Shown one piece after another: positions 1 to 6,693 of a DNA stretch of 9,003 nt. The translations under genes were made by a program, and so were the position numbers. The notes under the pieces were generated by a model. It was not told where the DNA came from, did not search any database, and worked only from the letters and a program-made list of their open reading frames with translations. Origin of the DNA: an uncultured Victivallales bacterium (GTDB lineage: Bacteria > Verrucomicrobiota > Lentisphaeria > Oligosphaerales > JAFGRS01); contig CAILKC010000655.1 of NCBI GenBank assembly GCA_903834675.1, positions 1 through 9,003 on the forward strand, given 5' to 3'. The stretch's first letter is position 1; each line of letters opens with the position of its first letter.

Positions 1-1599
1 CAGTACTTCAACTGCCCGCGTCAGGAGATTATCGAGACCCTGGCGACGGAGTTGAAGCTTTCCCCAGCTCTACTGCGGGCCCGTTTTGCGCGGGCTGACA
101 ACGCGGCTGGCAGGCCGGTAGAGGTGGTGGTCGCGCGCCAGGTCGACATCCGCATCACCGAGCACCTCAAGGAGTACCAGTTCCGTGGCCTGCGTTACGT
201 AGACAGTTACCGGCGCTTCTACCCGAAGAGCCGCCTGCTGGCCAACTTGGTCGGTTTTCTGGATGACAACGGCAAGGGGTCGAGCGGCATTGAACAACTC
301 ATGGAGAACCACTTACGGCCCAGCAGCGGGCGTACCGTGTTCGAGCTTGACCGGCGCGGTCGGCGGCTGGAATCAGGGATCTACCGTGAACGGCAAGCCG
401 CCGACGGCTGGGACGTGTTTCTGACGGTCCAGGAACCGATCCAGCAGGTGGTCGAGGACGAACTGGCGGCCATGGCCAAGACCTTCGCTCCGAAAGCCGC
501 CTATGCGCTTATGATGGACCCCTCCACCGGCGCCATCATGGCCTGGGCGCAAGTGCCGAGTTACGATCCGAATGAGCGGGATTCGATGCGCAACCCAGAC
601 TCGTGGCAGAACTTCATTCTGACCCACGGTTTCGAGCCTGGCTCGATTATGAAAGGGGTCTCGGTGGCGGGGGCCTTGGACTATGGCGTGGTCAACTTGA
701 ACAGCTCCTTCTTCTGTGAGCGTGGGTGCTGGTTCTATGGCGGCAGGCCCTTGCGGGACAGCGGGCACCGGTACGACACGATGACGGTGGCGCAGATCAT
801 CCAGAAGTCCTCGAACATCGGCACGGCCAAGATTGCCTTGGCCATGGGCGACCAGCGGTTGTACGAGGTTCTCAGCCGCTTCGGTTTCGGCAAGGCGGTC
901 GAGCTGGGTTTTCGCGAATCTGGCGCGGGCGCGCCGGTGCTGTTTCCCTCGGAGGCGACCGGGATCCTCCGTGAGTTATCGCAGTGGGATACGCTATCGG
1001 TGACCCGTTTTCCCATTGGGCAAGGGGTCTTGGTGACGCCCTTGCAGATGGTCCAGGCGTACGGCTCGCTGGCCAACGACGGGGTGATGCTGCAGCCCTA
1101 CATTGTGGATCACATCCGCAATCCGAAGACGGGTGAGGAGCGCTATTCCGAAGTTGTGAACAAGGGTCGCACGGTTCGGCCGGAGACCGCCAGCCAGATC
1201 ACGCAGGCCTTGAAGCTCGTCACCCGGGAGGGGGGTACGGCCCCGAAGGCGGCGGTGCCGGGCTACGAGACGGCTGGCAAGACGGGCACGGCCCAGAAGT
1301 GGGTCCCCGGTGAGGGCGGGCGCGGGGGTTTTTACCCCTCCGACCGCTGCATTTCTAGCTTCATCGGTTATGTGCCCGCGGAGGCCCCGGCCTTCGTTCT
1401 GTTGGTGGTAGCGGACGAACCGACCCGCGGGGGGAGTCGTTACGGTGGCATCGTGGCGGCGCCCACGTTCAGCCGCATCGCGGAGCGCACCCTGCGTTAC
1501 CTGCAAGTGGCCCCGAGCGCGTCGGCGACCGCGCAGATGGGTCGGCAGAGGGGAGCGGGAAATGGCACTGCCGAGTCTGACTTTACGGGCGTACCGTGA
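1..1599 (+). CDS. ftsI: FtsI/PBP3-type peptidoglycan D,D-transpeptidase, 5'-truncated by window edge
   Basis: Class B penicillin-binding protein that cross-links peptide stems in septal peptidoglycan in the periplasm. The frame is open from base 1, so the gene begins outside the window; an in-frame TTG at 52 is not a credible start because homologous-looking sequence precedes it. In 532 visible residues I see the end of the PBP dimerisation domain (RRFYP, GIEQ near 286-294) followed by a complete transpeptidase domain with all three active-site motifs: S-I-M-K (643-654, nucleophile Ser), S-S-N (808-816) and K-T-G-T-A (1279-1293). FtsI proteins are usually 550-600 residues, so about 30-70 N-terminal residues, including the membrane anchor, are missing. 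An unusual CxxxC pair (FFCERGC, about 709-729) lies between the first two motifs. The last 28 residues are a low-complexity tail whose DNA overlaps the start of murE. The downstream murE supports FtsI over the elongation paralogue PBP2 (MrdA). Confidence 0.93.
   Translation, partial: QYFNCPRQEIIETLATELKLSPALLRARFARADNAAGRPVEVVVARQVDIRITEHLKEYQFRGLRYVDSYRRFYPKSRLLANLVGFLDDNGKGSSGIEQLMENHLRPSSGRTVFELDRRGRRLESGIYRERQAADGWDVFLTVQEPIQQVVEDELAAMAKTFAPKAAYALMMDPSTGAIMAWAQVPSYDPNERDSMRNPDSWQNFILTHGFEPGSIMKGVSVAGALDYGVVNLNSSFFCERGCWFYGGRPLRDSGHRYDTMTVAQIIQKSSNIGTAKIALAMGDQRLYEVLSRFGFGKAVELGFRESGAGAPVLFPSEATGILRELSQWDTLSVTRFPIGQGVLVTPLQMVQAYGSLANDGVMLQPYIVDHIRNPKTGEERYSEVVNKGRTVRPETASQITQALKLVTREGGTAPKAAVPGYETAGKTGTAQKWVPGEGGRGGFYPSDRCISSFIGYVPAEAPAFVLLVVADEPTRGGSRYGGIVAAPTFSRIAERTLRYLQVAPSASATAQMGRQRGAGNGTAESDFTGVP
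1548..1555 (+). promoter_or_regulatory. Shine-Dalgarno sequence of murE
   Basis: GAGGGGAG lies inside the 3' end of ftsI, six bases before the ATG at 1562. It decides the murE start in favour of 1562: the frame is open further upstream to an ATG at 1445, but the extra 39 residues would be arginine-rich sequence made by reading ftsI out of frame. Confidence 0.7.
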
Positions 1600-3070
1600 G
1601 GCCTTGGGCGACCTCTGCGTCGGCCTGACCGGGGACCCGGACACGCCGCTCAGCGGCGCCTGCGCCGATTCGCGCCAGGTGCAGCCTGGGACTCTGTTCT
1701 GCGCGATCCCGGGAGCGCGGCAAGACGGCGGCGCCTATGCCGCGGAGGCGGTGCGCCGGGGGGCCGGAGCCGTGGCCACGGTGCGGCCCTTGGAGCTGGT
1801 TTCGGCGGTGCCGCAACTGCTGGTGCGCGATGCCTACGCCGCGGCGGGTCGAATCGCGGAGTGCGCCGCCGGGTTCCCGGCTCGGCGCCTGCGCCTGCTG
1901 GGGGCTACGGGCACCAATGGCAAGACGACCTGTGCCTACATTCTGCGCCATCTGCTGCGTGCTCACGGCCAGGTCCCGGGCATGGTTGGGACCGTCTGCT
2001 ACGACCTGGGCGACCATGAAGTCGAGGCCGATCGCACGACGCCGACGCCATTCGAGTTGCAGGATCTCTTCGGTCGCATGCTCGGCGGCGGCTGCGGCTG
2101 GGCCGTGCTGGAGATGTCGAGCCACGCCCTGGCACAGCGGCGGGCCGGCACGGCGCGTTTCGCCGGGGCGTTGTTCACCAATCTGACTGGCGATCATCTC
2201 GATTATCACAAGACCATGGAGGCCTATTTCGAGGCGAAGGCGTTGCTGTTCAGGGAGTACCTCGAGCCCGGCGCGCCCGCGGTGATTAACCTGGATGACC
2301 CCTATGGTCGGCGTCTGGCGGAGCGTCTCAGGCAGGCTGGCGGAGCGCGGTTGGTGACCGTCGGCAGTCAGGAGGCGGACTGCTTGTGGCAGGAGGTCAG
2401 GTTGGGGTTTTCAGGCTGTCGTTTCCGCCTGCGCCTGGGCTCGGAGGAGGTTGAGATCGACTCGCCGCTGATCGGGCAGCACAACGTCGCTAACCTGGCC
2501 TGCGCCGCGGCCTTGGCGCAGGCCTGCGGCATCCCCGCCGGGGCTATCGCCGCCGCCTTGCGTGATTGCCAGGGCGCCCCGGGACGTTTGCAGGTCCTTT
2601 CCTCCCCACGCGGGGTGGCGGCCTACGTCGACTATGCCCACACGGACGACGCTTTGGAGAACGTGCTAAAGGCCTTGCGTCTGCTGTGTCCCCGGCGGCT
2701 GCTGGTGGTTTTCGGCTGCGGCGGCGACCGGGACCGGACCAAACGCCCGCGGATGGGTGCTGTGGCCGCCCGCCTGGCGGACCGCGTCTTCGTGACCAGC
2801 GACAACCCTCGCACCGAGGATCCCGAGGCGATCATGGCGGAGATTCTCGCCGGCATTCCGGCAGGCACCGCGGTGCAGGTGACTGCGGACCGGCGCCAGG
2901 CGCTCAGACAGGCCATCGCCGAGGCCGAGGCCGGAGACATCGTCCTGGTGGCCGGCAAGGGCCACGAGCCCTACCAGGAGATCCAGGGCGTGAAGCACCC
3001 CTTCGATGACGTCAGCGAAGTCCGCCAGGCCATGGGGCTGGCGCCAGCTCAGCTCCCCGTCGAACGGTAG
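1562..3070 (+). CDS. murE: UDP-N-acetylmuramoyl-L-alanyl-D-glutamate--2,6-diaminopimelate ligase (MurE)
   Basis: Cytoplasmic Mur ligase that uses ATP to add meso-diaminopimelate to UDP-MurNAc-L-Ala-D-Glu. The 502-residue protein is normal length for the family and shows the three Mur ligase domains: an N-terminal UDP-binding domain (about 1-108, with DSRQVQPGTLFCAIPG at 36-51), the central ATPase domain with P-loop GATGTNGKTT (114-123), the SSHAL segment (186-190) and Lys226 in YFEAKALLF as the likely carbamylated lysine, and a C-terminal domain starting around 340 with GCGGDRDRTKRP (385-396), DNPR (414-417) and GKGHEPYQ (465-472). DNPR is the signature of diaminopimelate-adding enzymes; lysine-adding MurE proteins differ there. 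The start overlaps ftsI by 38 bases, implying co-transcription. No murF follows; the 3' end overlaps the opposing permease gene by 22 bases. Confidence 0.97.
   Translation: MALPSLTLRAYREALGDLCVGLTGDPDTPLSGACADSRQVQPGTLFCAIPGARQDGGAYAAEAVRRGAGAVATVRPLELVSAVPQLLVRDAYAAAGRIAECAAGFPARRLRLLGATGTNGKTTCAYILRHLLRAHGQVPGMVGTVCYDLGDHEVEADRTTPTPFELQDLFGRMLGGGCGWAVLEMSSHALAQRRAGTARFAGALFTNLTGDHLDYHKTMEAYFEAKALLFREYLEPGAPAVINLDDPYGRRLAERLRQAGGARLVTVGSQEADCLWQEVRLGFSGCRFRLRLGSEEVEIDSPLIGQHNVANLACAAALAQACGIPAGAIAAALRDCQGAPGRLQVLSSPRGVAAYVDYAHTDDALENVLKALRLLCPRRLLVVFGCGGDRDRTKRPRMGAVAARLADRVFVTSDNPRTEDPEAIMAEILAGIPAGTAVQVTADRRQALRQAIAEAEAGDIVLVAGKGHEPYQEIQGVKHPFDDVSEVRQAMGLAPAQLPVER
3049..3070. other. 22-bp convergent overlap of murE and permease 3' ends
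   Basis: The murE stop (TAG, 3068-3070) lies beyond the stop of the opposing permease gene (TGA, minus strand, 3051-3049), so the two coding regions share 22 base pairs tail-to-tail. I see no hairpin plus T-run for either strand here, so each transcript must run into the other gene unless it is ended by Rho or inside the opposing gene. Confidence 0.9.
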
Positions 3071-3852
3071 TGGCGCACGCCGACCTGCCAGAGGCCGAGG
3101 GCGACGGCCAGGAAGGCCAGCCCCGCGGCGGGGGCGAGCCAGGACCAGAGCACCCCCAGGCGTCCCAGTTCATGGGCGCGACCGAGCACCCCCAGGCCCG
3201 GGTAGTAGGTGACGCAGGCCAGGGGCACCACGACGGTGAAGAAGCCGCGGAACCAGCGCCGGTAGATGGGTAGCGGGTACTGGCCGGTCTCAGCGCCGCC
3301 GTAGGTTACGGTGTTCATCACTTCGAGACTCTCGGTGGTCCAGAAGGACAAGGTCGCCTGCAGCACGAACAGGCCGACGAAGAGAGCGGCCCCGCCGGTG
3401 ACCGCGCTGAGCACCTGCAGCAGCCGGAGCGGGGTCAAGGGCACCTCGAGGCGGGTCAGGGCCCAGGTCAGCACTGCCGCGCCCTGCAGGAAACGCCCCA
3501 CCCGCATCAGTTGCAGGTCGGTTGCGGCCACCTGGAACCACAGCGGCTGGGGGCGTACCAGCAGCCGGTCGAAACCGCCGTTCTTCACCAGTCGGTCGAA
3601 GATATCAAAGCCGCGGCCGAAGGATTCGGCTAAGGCAAAGGCGACCTGAACCAGCCCATAGAACAGCGCCACCTCTGGCAGGGTCCAGCCCCGTAGTGTG
3701 TTGAAGCGCGCGAAGAGCGCCCAGATGCCGACCACCTCGATGCCTGAGGCGAGCAGGCTCCCGAGGCTCTGCATCAGGAACGAGGCCGGGTACTGCATCT
3801 GGGAGCGCACCGAGGCAGCGGCGAAACTCAGATATAGCCGTGGCAGATACAT
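3049..3852 (-). CDS. ABC-2 type transporter permease, COG3694-like (second permease subunit)
   Basis: Integral membrane subunit of an ABC transporter, 267 residues, with about six hydrophobic segments (roughly 24-48, 58-78, 105-130, 145-172, 200-220 and 236-256). Family-like stretches include VKNGGFDRLLVRPQP (89-103), FWTTESLEVMNTVTYGG (170-186) and a region around 192-217 (PLPIYRRWFRGFF, VVVPLACVTYYP). These match my memory of the COG3694 / ABC-2 membrane 6 permeases that always travel with a COG4586-type ATPase and a COG4587-type permease. The same frame is open upstream to 4758, but that extension is out-of-frame reading of the first permease. The ATG at 3852 lies 8 bases after the previous stop, with a G-rich but distant Shine-Dalgarno (AAGGGGG, spacing 12). 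It is the last gene of the operon. The substrate cannot be told from sequence. Confidence 0.88.
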   Translation of the reverse strand: MYLPRLYLSFAAASVRSQMQYPASFLMQSLGSLLASGIEVVGIWALFARFNTLRGWTLPEVALFYGLVQVAFALAESFGRGFDIFDRLVKNGGFDRLLVRPQPLWFQVAATDLQLMRVGRFLQGAAVLTWALTRLEVPLTPLRLLQVLSAVTGGAALFVGLFVLQATLSFWTTESLEVMNTVTYGGAETGQYPLPIYRRWFRGFFTVVVPLACVTYYPGLGVLGRAHELGRLGVLWSWLAPAAGLAFLAVALGLWQVGVRHYRSTGS

Positions 3853-3860
3853 CCGGTCGG

Positions 3861-4649
3861 TCAGCCCCCTTGCAGTACGACACGCTTCATGGCCCTGGCT
3901 ACCAGCCCGCGCCCCAGCACCAGCAGTAGCACCAACCAGGCCAGTTGACGGAGCAGGACGGTGCCCGCGGCGGCCGCCGGAATATGGCCCACCAGCACTC
4001 GGTAGGGCAGGTCGCAGAGGCCGCTGAACGGCAGCCAGGCCAGGCCGCGCTGGGCCCAGTCGGGGAACAGGGGCAGGGGGATGATCATGCCACTGAGCAG
4101 ATAGGTGACCATGGAGATGATCTGGCTGACGCCCTGGCCCGAGAGGGTCCAGAATACGCTGATGGTCATGAGGGTGCCGATGGCGGCACTCAGGAGGGTG
4201 GCGGCCATCAGACAGGCGGCGCCAGCCAGCGCCGCAGGCCAGCCTGGCCACGGCAGCCAGCCGGCCGCCGCGGCGAGAGCCAGGATCGGCAGGCAGCGCA
4301 TCATGGCGGGCACGATGCGGTTGGCGATGGCGCGGCTGTACCACAAGGTAAACAGATCGACTGGCCGTAGCAGCTCGTAGGCCACGTCGCCGCTGCGGAT
4401 CATCCCGGCGATGTCCTCGTCCACCCGCAGGGGGATCAGGGCGAAGAAAGCCTGGCCCAGCCAGATGTAGCTGCACACCTGGGCCAGGCTCATCGGCGGG
4501 GTCGTGATCGCGTTCTCGTAGAAGGCGGTCATGACCATCATGCGGATCAGGCCCCAGAATACCTGGGTACACAGCCCCGCCAGGGCGGCGGCGCGGTATT
4601 GGAGCAGCGCCCGGAAGCGCGCGCTGAACATGGCGATATAGGGTGTCAT
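3861..4649 (-). CDS. ABC-2 type transporter permease, COG4587-like (first permease subunit)
   Basis: Integral membrane subunit of 262 residues with about six hydrophobic segments (roughly 21-44, 56-74, 112-134, 138-166, 172-195 and 230-252). The segment between helices two and three, [15 protein letters not shown] (84-98), is a recognisable feature of this permease family, and the partner permease has the equivalent VKNGGFDRLLVRPQ. Two non-identical permeases plus one ATPase and no substrate-binding protein is the usual composition of this uncharacterised ABC-2 group, most consistent with export. The ATG at 4649 overlaps the ATPase stop in a four-base ATGA (4649-4646), so translation is probably coupled. 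The frame is open upstream to 4727, but this would read the ATPase tail out of frame. Substrate unknown; daunorubicin-type or lipid/polysaccharide export are known roles of ABC-2 relatives. Confidence 0.88.
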   Translation of the reverse strand: MTPYIAMFSARFRALLQYRAAALAGLCTQVFWGLIRMMVMTAFYENAITTPPMSLAQVCSYIWLGQAFFALIPLRVDEDIAGMIRSGDVAYELLRPVDLFTLWYSRAIANRIVPAMMRCLPILALAAAAGWLPWPGWPAALAGAACLMAATLLSAAIGTLMTISVFWTLSGQGVSQIISMVTYLLSGMIIPLPLFPDWAQRGLAWLPFSGLCDLPYRVLVGHIPAAAAGTVLLRQLAWLVLLLVLGRGLVARAMKRVVLQGG

Positions 4650-5626
4650 ACCCCGGCGGCCTGGTAGAGCTGGGCGACGACCTGCTCGATGGGTGGGTTC
4701 TCCACAAACAGATCGCGGACTTCGCACTGCGCCGCAACCTGCGCAATGAGCGCGGCAACGGGCGTGCAGCGTGGATCGAATTTGAGGACCAGCCGTTGGC
4801 CCTCGTTGCTTATGACCTCGGTGCCGGCAATCTGCGGCGTCGCCGGGCGGGCCAGGTCGGCGACGAGGCGCCGTTCGGGGGTGACTCGGCGGCGGAGGTC
4901 AGCCAAGCTCCCATCGCAGAAGAGGCCGCCGTGGTGGATGACCACGACCCGGCTGCACAGGGCCTCGATGTCATCCATGTCATGGGTGGTCAGCACCACG
5001 GTGATGCCCTGATCGCGGCTGAGTTGGCGGATGACGTCGCGCAGAGCCAGTTTGCTGACCGCGTCCAAGCCGATGGTTGGCTCGTCGAGGAAGAGGATCT
5101 GCGGGCCGTGCAGCAGGCTGGCCACCAGGTCGGCTCGGACCCGGAAACCGAGGCTGAGCTGGCGCACTGGCGTGCTCAGGAAAGGGCCGAGCGCGAGCCG
5201 TTCGGTCAGGAGGCCAAGACGCTGCCGCCAGGCGGGGGTTGGGATGCGGTAGAGGCGTTGCAGCAACTCGAACGACTCGACCAGAGGCAAGTCCCACCAG
5301 AGCTGGGTGCGTTGTCCGAACACCACGCCGATCTCCTGGGCGGTGGCGCGCCGTTCCTTCCAGGGGACACGCCCGAGCACCTCGACGGTTCCGGCGTCGG
5401 GCACCAGGATGCCAGAAAGTATCTTGACCGTCGTGCTCTTGCCGGCGCCGTTGGGACCGATGTAGCCCAGGATCTCACCCGGTTGCAGGCTGAACGACAC
5501 CTCCGCCAGGGCGGTTACCGTCCGGGTTCGGCGGCGCCAGAGCCCCAGTAACGCGCCACGGACGCCGGGCTGGCGCTCATGCACCTGGAAGGTCTTGCGC
5601 AAGTTCTCCACGCGGATCGCGGTCAT
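4646..5626 (-). CDS. ABC transporter ATP-binding protein, COG4586-like
   Basis: Cytoplasmic ATPase of 326 residues that should energise the two permeases encoded just downstream. Visible motifs in order: Walker [10 protein letters not shown] (57-65), Q-loop [14 protein letters not shown] (101-114, Gln105; the QLWWDLP wording is typical of this subfamily), signature LSLGF (157-161), Walker B ILFLDEP (177-183), D-loop GLD (186-188) and H-loop TTHDMDD with His215. The C-terminal 80 residues form a small extra domain found in drug/ABC-2 type ATPases. The signature is degenerate: where the family usually has LSGGQ or LSLGQ, this protein has Phe161. The start at 5626 has a good GGAGAG Shine-Dalgarno (5637-5632, spacing 5) and overlaps the upstream dehydrogenase stop in ATGA (5626-5623). 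The frame runs upstream to 5923, but that region is the dehydrogenase in another frame. Confidence 0.95.
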   Translation of the reverse strand: MTAIRVENLRKTFQVHERQPGVRGALLGLWRRRTRTVTALAEVSFSLQPGEILGYIGPNGAGKSTTVKILSGILVPDAGTVEVLGRVPWKERRATAQEIGVVFGQRTQLWWDLPLVESFELLQRLYRIPTPAWRQRLGLLTERLALGPFLSTPVRQLSLGFRVRADLVASLLHGPQILFLDEPTIGLDAVSKLALRDVIRQLSRDQGITVVLTTHDMDDIEALCSRVVVIHHGGLFCDGSLADLRRRVTPERRLVADLARPATPQIAGTEVISNEGQRLVLKFDPRCTPVAALIAQVAAQCEVRDLFVENPPIEQVVAQLYQAAGV

Positions 5627-6693
5627 GGCTTCTCTCCGCGCGCCGGGGCTGAGCGTAGCCACTCGACCAGGCGGTCCAGGCCCGCTTCCGGCCCGACGCT
5701 GGCGCGGTAGCCGAAATCCGTGGCCGCACGGCGATGGCTGAACCAGTGTGCCTGGGCCAGTTGGGAGACGGTAAAGCGGGTCAGACGCGGTTCGCCGAGG
5801 GCCGGGATGGCCGCGTGCAGCGCCTCGAGGGAGCCCGCCAGGCCCCGGGCCAGCCATAGCGGCAAGCGCCGCTGCACGGGTGGCAGCTCCAGGCGGCGCA
5901 GTACCGCGTTGATCCAGTCCCACAGCACCACCGGCTCGTCGTCGCCGATGAAGTAGGCCTTGCCGCCGCAGCGGGCTTGCCCTGTCAGCTCCGTAGCGGC
6001 GAGCACATGGGCGTGGGCGGCGTTATCGACGTAGGTGATGTCGACGCGCTGGTCGCCACGGCCAATCCTGGCCAGGCGCCCGGCCCGTGCCGCCTGCACC
6101 ACGCGCGGCAGGAGGTGCGGGTCCCCGGGGCCCCAGATCAGGTGGGGTCTGAGGGCGCAGGTGCGCAGGTGCCTGACGTCGCTCTCGCTGTGGGTTGGCC
6201 CATAGGCTGCCGGGTCGTTGGGAACCATCTCCCAGCCATCGGCGGCCAGGACCATGCGCTCCGCCACGGCCTTGCTCTCGGGGTAGGCGGCCTGATAGCG
6301 CCGGGGATAGGGCAGAGTCTCGTCACCCCCCTCGATGTCGGCCTCGCCGATGACCACGCTGGGGGAGCTGGTGTAGACCAGGGCGCCGACCTTGTTCTCC
6401 AGGCAGGCCCGCAACACGTTCGCGGTGCCCTTGACATTGATCTCGAAAAACTCCCGGCGGGGCCCCCAGACGCCGGCCATGGCCGCCGCGTGGAAGACGA
6501 CCTCGCGGTCCGCACAGGCACGCTGGCAGGCTTCCAGGTCGCGCACATCGCCCTGAGCGCACTCGATGCCTTGCCGCTCCAGGTCGGGGTAGGGCCGACG
6601 TCCGAGCACGCGCACGCGGTCGCCCCGCGCCAGGAGCATCTCGGCCAGGCGTCGGCCCAGGAAGCCACCGCCCCCCGTGACCAGGGCCTTCAC
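5623..6693 (-). CDS. NAD(P)-dependent epimerase/dehydratase, 3-beta-HSD / OleD-like SDR
   Basis: Extended short-chain dehydrogenase of 356 residues. The N-terminus holds the Rossmann nucleotide-binding motif TGGGGFLG (6-13); the catalytic set is Ser around 109-112 (YTSSPSVV) and Tyr137-x3-Lys141 (YPESK). [12 protein letters not shown] (67-78), INVKGT (85-90), [14 protein letters not shown] (181-194) and DNAAHAH (223-229) strongly resemble OleD-type 2-alkyl-3-oxoalkanoate reductases and the 3-beta-hydroxysteroid dehydrogenase branch as I remember them. About 23 residues (roughly 153-176, between the AAD and the [11 protein letters not shown] block) look like an insertion relative to OleD. The start codon is GTG (6693-6691) overlapping the upstream stop in GTGA, with AAGGA nine bases before it. 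No OleA, OleB or OleC lies in the window, so an olefin role is not supported; a sugar or lipid-linked substrate is equally possible. Confidence 0.85.
   Translation of the reverse strand: MKALVTGGGGFLGRRLAEMLLARGDRVRVLGRRPYPDLERQGIECAQGDVRDLEACQRACADREVVFHAAAMAGVWGPRREFFEINVKGTANVLRACLENKVGALVYTSSPSVVIGEADIEGGDETLPYPRRYQAAYPESKAVAERMVLAADGWEMVPNDPAAYGPTHSESDVRHLRTCALRPHLIWGPGDPHLLPRVVQAARAGRLARIGRGDQRVDITYVDNAAHAHVLAATELTGQARCGGKAYFIGDDEPVVLWDWINAVLRRLELPPVQRRLPLWLARGLAGSLEALHAAIPALGEPRLTRFTVSQLAQAHWFSHRRAATDFGYRASVGPEAGLDRLVEWLRSAPARGEKP

Noticed and set aside
994..1644. Minus-strand frame of 216 codons antisense to ftsI
   Set aside because: Arg/Gly/Pro-rich with no motif, opposite the transpeptidase active-site region.
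3852..4758. N-terminal extension of the second permease frame, giving a 569-residue protein
   Set aside because: The extra 302 residues read the first permease and the ATPase tail in the wrong frame and are Arg/Gly/Pro-rich with no membrane pattern. Both overlapping genes in the other frames have clear family motifs.
4643..5551. Long plus-strand frame of 302 codons antisense to the ABC ATPase
   Set aside because: It is the mirror of a GC-rich gene with strong third-position bias; the minus strand encodes all ABC motifs. The peptide has no recognisable domain.
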